From contig JAHDXX010000199.1 in NCBI GenBank assembly GCA_023384025.1, positions 1-5,710 on the forward strand: 5,710 bases of DNA, in the 5' to 3' direction. The translations under genes were made by a program, and so were the position numbers. This DNA comes from Sphingomonadaceae bacterium (GTDB lineage: Bacteria > Pseudomonadota > Alphaproteobacteria > Sphingomonadales > Sphingomonadaceae). This document shows, in pieces, positions 1-5,710 of the stretch. Each line of letters begins with the position of its first letter. Positions within the stretch are counted from its first letter, which is position 1. The notes beneath the pieces are model-generated. The model was given only the letters and a program-made list of their open reading frames with translations, ran no database searches and was not told the DNA's origin.

Positions 1-2082
1 GCTTTCGGACACAATCCGGAACAGCCCGATATCGCCGGTTGCGCGCACATGGGTGCCACCACACAGTTCGACCGAGTAGTTGCGTGCGTCCTGGCCCTTG
101 CGCCCCATCGACAGCACGCGCACTTCCTCGCCGTATTTCTCGCCAAACAGCGCCAGCGCCCCGGCCTCGACGGCGTCGTCCGGGCTCATCAGGCGGGTCA
201 CGACGGGCTCGTTGGCGCGGATTTCGGCGTTCACTTCGGCCTCAATCGCGGCCACGTCTTCGCCCGACAGTGGTTTGGGATGCGAGAAGTCGAACCGCAG
301 CCGCTCTTCCGCAACCATGGAGCCCTTCTGCGTCACATGGCTGCCGAGCCGGTTGCGCAGCGCAGCGTGGACGAGGTGCGTGGCGGAATGGTTGGCACGG
401 ATCCGGTCACGCCGTTCGACATCGACGACCAGCCGCACGGTATCTCCGACCTTGATGGCCCCGGCTTCGACGGTCGCGTGGTGCGCATGGAGGCGCCCGA
501 GCGGCTTGGAGGTATCGCTGACTGACAGGCGCAAGCCCTCGTTGTTCGAAATCGCACCGACATCGCCGGTCTGGCCGCCGCTTTCGCCATAGAACGGGGT
601 CTGGTTGGTCAGCACGACCACGCTTTCGCCGGCGCTGGCCTGCGCCACTTCGGCACCATCGCGCACCAGCGCGACCACCCGGCCTTCGCCATCGGTGGAG
701 GTGTAGCCGGTGAACTCGGTCCCGCCTTCGCGCTCGGCGATGTCGAACCACACTTCGCTGTCGGCGGCCTGGCCCGATCCCTTCCACGCGGCGCGGGCAG
801 CTGCCTTCTGGCGGGCCATCGCTTCGTCGAACCCGGCCCTGTCGACCCCGATACCGCGGGCGCGCAAGGCGTCTTCGGTCAGGTCATAGGGAAAGCCGTA
901 GGTGTCATAGAGGCGGAACGCGGTTTCGCCGTCGAGCTGGTCGCCCTCGCCCAGCGCTCCGGTCGCTTCGTCGAGCAACCCGAGACCCTTTTCCAGCGTA
1001 CGGCGGAACTGCGTCTCCTCGCGCTCGAGCACTTCCTCGATCAACGCCTGCCCGCGCTGCAATTCGGGATAGGCCTGGCCCATTTCCGCCACCAGCGCCG
1101 GGACCAGCCGGTGCATCAGCGGCTGCTTCGCGCCGAGCAGATGCGCGTGGCGCATGGCGCGGCGCATGATCCGGCGCAGCACGTAGCCGCGCCCTTCGTT
1201 CGAGGGCAGGACGCCGTCGGCCATCAGGAAGCTGGTCGAGCGCAGGTGATCGGCAATCACCCGGTGGCTGGCGCGCTGGTCGCCCTCTGCCGCAACACCA
1301 GTCAGGCTCTCGCTCGCCGCGATCAGCGCGCGGAAGGTGTCGATATCGTAGTTATCGTGCACACCCTGCATGACTGCGGCGATGCGTTCGAGACCCATGC
1401 CGGTGTCGATCGACGGCTTGGGCAGGTTCGTGCGGCTGCCATCGGCGGCCTGCTCGAACTGCATGAACACGAGGTTCCAGATTTCGATGAACCGGTCGCC
1501 GTCTTCGTCCGGGCTTCCGGGAGGGCCGCCGGGGATGTGCGCGCCGTGGTCGTAGAAGATCTCGCTGCACGGGCCGCACGGGCCGGTGTCGCCCATCGAC
1601 CAGAAGTTGTCGCTGGTCGGGATGCGGATGATCCGTTCTTCCGGCAGGCCAGCGATCTTGCGCCACAGGTCGAACGCCTCGTCATCGGTGTGGTACACAG
1701 TGGCAGTCAGCTTGTCGGCGGGCAGGTCCCATTCGCGCGTCAACAGGGTCCACGCATGGAGGATCGCCTGCTCCTTGAAGTAGTCCCCGAAGCTGAAGTT
1801 GCCGAGCATCTCGAAGAAGGTGTGATGCCGGGCAGTGTAGCCGACATTGTCGAGATCGTTGTGCTTGCCCCCGGCGCGCACACACTTCTGGCTGCTCGCA
1901 GCGGTTGGCGCAGGCGGGGTCTCCAGCCCGGTGAACATGTTCTTGAACGGCACCATGCCCGCGTTGACGAACATCAGCGTGGGATCGTTGTACGGCACCA
2001 GCGGCGCACTCAGGCGCACGGCGTGCCCGGCGCTGCCGAAGTAGTCGAGGAAGCTGCGGCGGATGTCGTTGGTCGAGGTCAT
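1..2082 (-). CDS. alaS: Alanine--tRNA ligase (AlaRS), N-terminal 694 codons; 3' end beyond the window
   Basis: This cytoplasmic class II aminoacyl-tRNA synthetase activates alanine with ATP, loads it onto tRNA-Ala and hydrolyses mischarged Ser- and Gly-tRNA-Ala. I translated the whole minus frame and found no stop or frameshift. The catalytic domain (about 1-240) shows SSQKCVRAGGKHNDL, then HHTFFEMLGNFSFGDYFK near 86-103, TGPCGPCSE at 166-174 and GMGLER. The tRNA-recognition region includes GRGYVLRRIMRR. The editing domain has TPFYGESGGQTGD, the zinc pair H565xxxH569 (NHSATHLVHAA) and C674xxxH678 (CGGTH). Bacterial AlaRS is usually about 870-890 residues, so some 190 residues, mainly the C-terminal DHHA1/C-Ala domain, lie past the window edge. 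The ATG at 2082 gives the normal N-terminus MTSTNDIRRSFLDYF. No good Shine-Dalgarno sequence precedes it. The gene lies 72 bases after the methyltransferase gene with no terminator between them. Confidence 0.98.
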   Translation of the reverse strand, partial: MTSTNDIRRSFLDYFGSAGHAVRLSAPLVPYNDPTLMFVNAGMVPFKNMFTGLETPPAPTAASSQKCVRAGGKHNDLDNVGYTARHHTFFEMLGNFSFGDYFKEQAILHAWTLLTREWDLPADKLTATVYHTDDEAFDLWRKIAGLPEERIIRIPTSDNFWSMGDTGPCGPCSEIFYDHGAHIPGGPPGSPDEDGDRFIEIWNLVFMQFEQAADGSRTNLPKPSIDTGMGLERIAAVMQGVHDNYDIDTFRALIAASESLTGVAAEGDQRASHRVIADHLRSTSFLMADGVLPSNEGRGYVLRRIMRRAMRHAHLLGAKQPLMHRLVPALVAEMGQAYPELQRGQALIEEVLEREETQFRRTLEKGLGLLDEATGALGEGDQLDGETAFRLYDTYGFPYDLTEDALRARGIGVDRAGFDEAMARQKAAARAAWKGSGQAADSEVWFDIAEREGGTEFTGYTSTDGEGRVVALVRDGAEVAQASAGESVVVLTNQTPFYGESGGQTGDVGAISNNEGLRLSVSDTSKPLGRLHAHHATVEAGAIKVGDTVRLVVDVERRDRIRANHSATHLVHAALRNRLGSHVTQKGSMVAEERLRFDFSHPKPLSGEDVAAIEAEVNAEIRANEPVVTRLMSPDDAVEAGALALFGEKYGEEVRVLSMGRKGQDARNYSVELCGGTHVRATGDIGLFRIVSES

Positions 2083-2154
2083 GCGCCGCGAATTAGGCAC
2101 AACCCGGGCGTGCGACAAGCGGATTAAATGCGAGGCAGTGAGTGAACCCGCCGA

Positions 2155-2982
2155 TCACAGCGCCTTCTGTGCGGAAACGATCCATGCTCCGGCACGCAGG
2201 GCGATCAACCCGCCATCATTGTTGTTGGTGAGGAATCGGCGCAGCTTGCCGATGAAGGCCGCGCGATCCTCGTCCGGGAGCATGCGTGCGGCCCGGGCGG
2301 CCGGGCCAATCGCCAGCATGTAGGACAGCGCATCTTCGACCGGATTTTCGCCACCACCGATCACAAAAGCGAAGTCGACCGGCTGCATCCGGATACCACT
2401 CCATCCGGCTTCGGACAGGATACCCTGGACCTGGACCTGGTCAGCCATGGAAAAGGGCCCTGGGGTCAACGGATCAACCGGCACGATGTATTCCGGCGGC
2501 AAGAGCGAGACCACCCGCTCCGCCCAGGGGTTTTCCGACAGGTCGCGAAAACACGAATAGACAAGGCGCGCACCCGGGGCGGCAAGGGCGTGGAAATGCG
2601 CGAACGCCTCGGTCGGGCGGTCGAAGAACATCACACCGTGACGGGAAACCAGCAGGTCGGGTGCATAGCCCGGGATATGCCATTGGGCCGCATCGGCGAC
2701 ATCGAAGAACACGTTGCCGAGATAGCCGCTGCGTTCCCGGGCTACGGCGACAAGCTGCTCGCTGACATCGATGCCGACAACTTCAGCCCCTGCATGCCCC
2801 CGCGCCAGGGCCAGCGAGAGTTCGCCGGCACCGCAACCGATGTCCAGCGCCCGGCGGAACGGGCGCGCGCTGGCATGGCCGAGCAGGACATCCGTCAATC
2901 CGGTGAAACTGCGATCTGTCCGGCGCCATTCGCTGGCCCATGTCTGGCCGACCCGCCCCTGCCATTCGCTCTTGTCTGTCAA
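2155..2982 (-). CDS. Class I SAM-dependent methyltransferase, substrate unknown
   Basis: This 275-residue protein is a predicted soluble methyltransferase with a Rossmann-type S-adenosylmethionine fold. Motif I is LDIGCGAG at about 46-53. The acidic residue at the end of strand beta2, which normally binds the SAM ribose, is D72 in GIDVSE. The motif II/III regions are APDLLVSRHGVMFF (about 107-120) and LAAPGARLVYSCF (about 134-145). No signal peptide or membrane segment is visible. The substrate cannot be read from the sequence: the C-terminal half (155-275) carries no motif I recognise, and UbiE-like or other small-molecule methylation is only a guess. The start is TTG at 2982. It is preceded by GGAAGG at a 9-base spacing, an in-frame TAA lies upstream at 3022-3024, and no in-frame ATG occurs until residue 118. 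The gene sits between the recA terminator and alaS, and may be co-transcribed with alaS. Confidence 0.9.
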   Translation of the reverse strand: MTDKSEWQGRVGQTWASEWRRTDRSFTGLTDVLLGHASARPFRRALDIGCGAGELSLALARGHAGAEVVGIDVSEQLVAVARERSGYLGNVFFDVADAAQWHIPGYAPDLLVSRHGVMFFDRPTEAFAHFHALAAPGARLVYSCFRDLSENPWAERVVSLLPPEYIVPVDPLTPGPFSMADQVQVQGILSEAGWSGIRMQPVDFAFVIGGGENPVEDALSYMLAIGPAARAARMLPDEDRAAFIGKLRRFLTNNNDGGLIALRAGAWIVSAQKAL

Positions 2983-2991
2983 CCCATTATC

Positions 2992-2997
2992 CCTTCC
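2992..2997 (-). promoter_or_regulatory. Ribosome binding site deciding the TTG start of the methyltransferase
   Basis: The minus strand reads GGAAGG here, followed by nine bases (GATAATGGG) and then TTG at 2982-2980. The ATG inside GATAATGGG is out of frame and runs straight into TGA (ATG GGT TGA), so it cannot be the start. The site supports TTG as the true initiation codon. Confidence 0.65.
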
Positions 2998-3084
2998 GGA
3001 ACCCCCGGTTGGTCGATGACGTTAGCTGCTATCGCGTTCGATGCAAGGGACCCGACCCGATGGCGGCGGCGGAATTGCGTGGGC

Positions 3085-3126
3085 AAAGAAAAACCGGCGC
3101 GGTGGCATCGCCCCTACGCCGGTTTT
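3085..3126 (-). terminator. Rho-independent terminator downstream of recA
   Basis: The arms AAAACCGGCG (3090-3099) and CGCCGGTTTT (3117-3126) are perfect reverse complements of 10 bp around a 17-base loop. On the minus strand, the direction of recA, the stem is followed by T-rich sequence (CGCCGGTTTTTCTTT), the classical intrinsic terminator layout. It lies about 65 bases after the recA stop codon and about 100 bases before the methyltransferase start, so it should separate the two transcripts. The stem also has a weak T-run on the plus strand, but no plus-strand gene needs it. Confidence 0.8.
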
Positions 3127-3135
3127 CCGTTTTCC

Positions 3136-3175
3136 CGGGCACCCTCGCGTTTGTCGGGCGAGGAATGCGTGCCCG
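3136..3175 (-). other. Hairpin in the recA 3' untranslated region
   Basis: The plus strand shows CGGGCAC-CCTCGC (3136-3148), a 9-base loop, then GCGAGG (3158-3163), a 5-base bulge and GTGCCCG (3169-3175). The two arms form 7 + 6 perfect base pairs. The structure starts 15 bases after the recA stop codon and is not followed by a T-run on the minus strand. It is therefore more likely an mRNA 3'-end stabilising stem or an accessory to the terminator just beyond it than a terminator itself. Confidence 0.5.
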
Positions 3176-3190
3176 CTTGAGAAGTGTGAC

Positions 3191-4252
<1,062 letters not shown>

Positions 4253-4259
4253 CGCATGA

Positions 4260-4265
4260 CCTCCT
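4260..4265 (-). promoter_or_regulatory. Shine-Dalgarno sequence of recA
   Basis: A perfect AGGAGG on the minus strand lies seven bases before the recA ATG at 4252. A second ATG at 4257 lies between them but is out of frame. The strong site fits the high expression expected of recA. Confidence 0.8.
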
Positions 4266-4316
4266 GCGCTTGCCTAGGGCTCTGCGTGTATTGGGCCCCG
4301 GTTATCGACTGGCGAT

Positions 4317-4345
4317 CATGTATCCTGTTTGTTCCGCAAGAACAA
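4317..4345 (-). promoter_or_regulatory. Candidate recA promoter
   Basis: On the minus strand TTGTTC (4345-4340) is followed by 17 bases and TACATG (4322-4317), giving a sigma70-like arrangement. TTGTTC keeps the TTG core, while the -10 matches the consensus at only three positions. The -35 box coincides with a half-site of the SOS operator, which would explain repression by LexA. The predicted transcript would carry a leader of roughly 55-60 bases. The exact -10 is uncertain. Confidence 0.4.
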
Positions 4346-4354
4346 GTGGGGAAC
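4340..4354 (-). promoter_or_regulatory. SOS box (LexA operator) of recA, alphaproteobacterial type
   Basis: The minus strand reads GTTCCCCACTTGTTC, an exact match to GTTC-N7-GTTC, the direct-repeat operator known for alphaproteobacterial LexA and distinct from the CTGT-N8-ACAG box of Escherichia coli. It lies about 90 bases before the recA start codon and overlaps the candidate -35 element. Further GTTC/GAAC half-sites flank it at 4331-4334 and 4363-4366. Confidence 0.85.
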
Positions 4355-4965
4355 GAAAATTTGTTCCAGAAGGTTGCGCGATACCCTCTAGCCCGTGCCC
4401 CGCATCCGGAAATCGAATGTTTCCGTGGCGTTGGCAGGCACCGAGACCTCGACGATCAGGTTGCCGTCCTTGACCTCGGTCTTGTGTTTCGGCCACTTCG
4501 CTTCCCATTCACCCGACCAGCCGAGCGCCACCCGCACCCGAATTGGATGGGCGTTGGCATTACTGATCTCGGCCCGCATCTTGCGCCAATTGCGGCCATG
4601 GTCGGGTGGATCTCCGGGACCGTTGTAGCTGCACTGGCTGAACACTTGCGCGCTCCTGCCCATTTCCAGCTCGACATCCTGCCCCACGGCATAGTCGCGC
4701 AGCTGCGGCTCTGCGACCAGCTGCGCGCCGTTCTCGGTCGGTTCGAACACTGTCATCCCGCCCTGCGGCAGGGCGACCCCGAGGCCCTTCTTCTTGTCGT
4801 TGCGGGTCACCAGGAGCACTTCCGCCTCTTGCAACTCATCCGGCGACTCGACCTTCTGGTAACGACCGAAGGGTTCGCACCCGATGCGGTAGAGGTAGCG
4901 GGCCTTGACATCGTCCTTGTTCAGGAAGGCAACCTGCTTCAGCCCCTTGGCCGCGACGGTAACCG

Positions 4966-5003
4966 GAAACGACGGAGATCGGGCTAGCGGCGTCGAATGA
5001 CTT
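4966..5003 (-). other. Frameshift zone in the DUF4139-like gene
   Basis: Family-like sequence in the upstream frame ends at the lysine codon 5003-5001 (MARK). Family-like sequence in the downstream frame begins at the proline codon 4966-4964 (PVTVAAKG). The 34 bases between these codons are not a multiple of three. As I remember them, relatives carry a block such as EELGDLKLYRIP here. Neither frame shows it: the upstream frame reads SFDAASPISVV and the next reads SHSTPLARSPSF. The third frame has a stop. No canonical slippery heptamer is visible, so programmed frameshifting is unlikely. Confidence 0.65.
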
Positions 5004-5063
5004 GCGCGCCATCCGCGCGCCGGTGACGACAATCGAATCGCTCTCCGCATAGGCGGCCGGCGC

Positions 5064-5093
5064 GGGAGGCGGTGGCGGAGGAGGTGGCGGCGG
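5064..5093 (-). repeat. Run of ten proline codons
   Basis: Ten consecutive proline codons (CCG, CCA, CCT and CCC mixed) lie in the DUF4139-like gene, followed by APAAYAESD. Such a run probably forms a rigid linker between the N-terminal beta-rich region and the C-terminal domain, and would need EF-P for efficient translation. The mixed codons argue against a recent slippage expansion of a simple trinucleotide. Confidence 0.85.
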
Positions 5094-5710
5094 ATAGGAG
5101 CCGTAAAACGGCACGGGCGATCCTGCCGCGGTGCTGCCGAACGGATAGCAGGTCAGCCGCAGCGGCTCAGCCACCGGCGGTTCGGCGAGGTCCTCGAAAT
5201 CGCTGGTTACGTTGAGCGTGCCGGCGATCACCATCAGCTCGGCATCGGGAAACGACTGGCCGTTGTCGTTGAGCAGGGTCAACCAGCTGAGCAGGCGCAT
5301 GGTGAATTCACCGTCTGCGCGCGGCTCGGCGAGCGTGGCGACATAGTTCGCCTGCCAGTCGAACCCCCAGGCGAGGTAGGTCAGGGTAACGGTGTAGGTG
5401 CCGCCGGTCTTGTCGCGGGTATCGATGGTGAACACCGGGCTGGGTGAAAGGCCTTTGGGAATACGATCAAACGTCAGTCCTTCGGGAAGGCCGGCGCAGC
5501 GTACCGCTTCGAACCCCTGCCCGGTCTGGAGCACCAGCCCGCCGTCCGCCCGGGTGCGCACCACCGCCTGCTCGCTCACCGCCTTGCCGGTGGCTGGGTT
5601 GGTGCGGGTTATGGTGACCCGGTTGCCGAGCGCGCCGTTGACCAGCGCCGCCGGCGACAGCAGCTCGGCATTGCGGTTCTTCTCGATCGTGCCACCGGGC
5701 AGCCCGGTGA

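Larger units (their letters stand above)
4388..5710 (-). pseudogene. DUF4139-like domain protein, frameshifted; 5' end beyond the window
   Basis: The gene has no assigned function. From recall it matches a sphingomonad family of DUF4139-type proteins, usually secreted or periplasmic, with a mucoidy-inhibitor-A-like fold. The upstream frame runs from the window edge (GLPGGTIEKNRNAELLSPAALV, then residues matching FDWQANYVATL) through a run of ten prolines to IVVTGARMARK, then leaves the family and stops at 4836. The downstream part reads PVTVAAKGLKQVAFLNKDDV, NDKKKGLGVALPQGGMTVFEP, DYAVGQDVEL and a C-terminal beta-rich tail to a TAG at 4388, in another frame. Removing one base (or adding two) between about 4966 and 5003 would rejoin the two. 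Both halves keep normal codon use and family motifs, so the break is recent or a sequencing error. The signal peptide and start are outside the window. There are 135 bases between its stop and recA. Confidence 0.72.

Noticed and set aside
49..592. Several plus-strand frames of 138-170 codons near the left edge.
   Set aside because: They overlap each other and lie opposite the alaS editing domain. Their translations are Arg/Pro/Ala-rich and low in complexity, as expected of shadow frames in high-GC DNA.
1111..2127. A 338-codon open plus-strand frame opposite alaS.
   Set aside because: It is the codon-aligned antisense of alaS and is explained by the same codon bias. The alaS reading frame with all its motifs is certain.
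2977..2982. A perfect TTGACA on the minus strand, resembling a -35 box.
   Set aside because: It is the first two codons of the methyltransferase gene (TTG ACA), and no -10-like sequence follows at 16-18 bases.
2999..3047. Possible promoter for the methyltransferase: TTGCAT, 16 bases, TAACGT on the minus strand.
   Set aside because: Each box matches the consensus at only about three of six positions. A promoter must exist somewhere between 2983 and 3084 if the recA terminator is efficient, but this pair is too weak to claim.
4351..4371. GGAAC/GTTCC inverted repeat as a terminator for the DUF4139-like gene.
   Set aside because: The stem is only five base pairs with no T-run after it on the minus strand. 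Its arms are better explained as LexA-type half-sites.
4388..5050. The downstream part of the DUF4139-like gene as an independent 220-residue protein starting at the ATG at 5050.
   Set aside because: Its first ~28 residues do not resemble the family and coincide with coding sequence of the upstream frame. No Shine-Dalgarno sequence is present, only proline codons, so the ATG is incidental.

Overview
The window looks like chromosomal DNA of a high-GC alphaproteobacterium, most likely a member of the Sphingomonadales (Sphingomonas, Novosphingobium or Erythrobacter type). The evidence is the strong G/C bias at third codon positions, an alphaproteobacterial LexA box of the GTTC-N7-GTTC type in front of recA, the proximity of recA and alaS that is common in this class, and a DUF4139-type protein with a proline run and an IVVTG motif that I remember as typical of sphingomonads. 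The taxonomic call rests on recall, not on a search.

Every gene I can support lies on the minus strand, so transcription runs from high to low coordinates. In that order they are: (1) 5710-4388, a DUF4139-like protein whose 5' end lies outside the window and whose reading frame is broken near 4966-5003; (2) 4387-4253, the recA control region, with an SOS operator at 4340-4354 overlapping a plausible promoter and a strong Shine-Dalgarno sequence; (3) 4252-3191, a complete recA of 353 codons; (4) 3175-3085, two consecutive hairpins, the second followed by a T-rich run and acting as the recA terminator; (5) 2982-2155, a class I SAM-dependent methyltransferase with a TTG start; (6) 2082-1, alaS, intact over its first 694 codons and cut by the window edge before its C-terminal domain.

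recA appears to be its own SOS-controlled unit, bounded by its own promoter and terminator. The methyltransferase and alaS are 72 bases apart with no visible terminator between them and may be co-transcribed. The DUF4139-like gene upstream is a separate unit.

Most of the window is conserved housekeeping DNA, and I do not see a new biological system in it. The points that deserve a second look are the frameshift in the DUF4139-like gene, whose altered segment resembles a TonB-receptor plug start; the dense set of four GTTC/GAAC half-sites in front of recA; and the unassigned methyltransferase between recA and alaS. The very long plus-strand reading frames opposite alaS and recA are codon-aligned antisense shadows.
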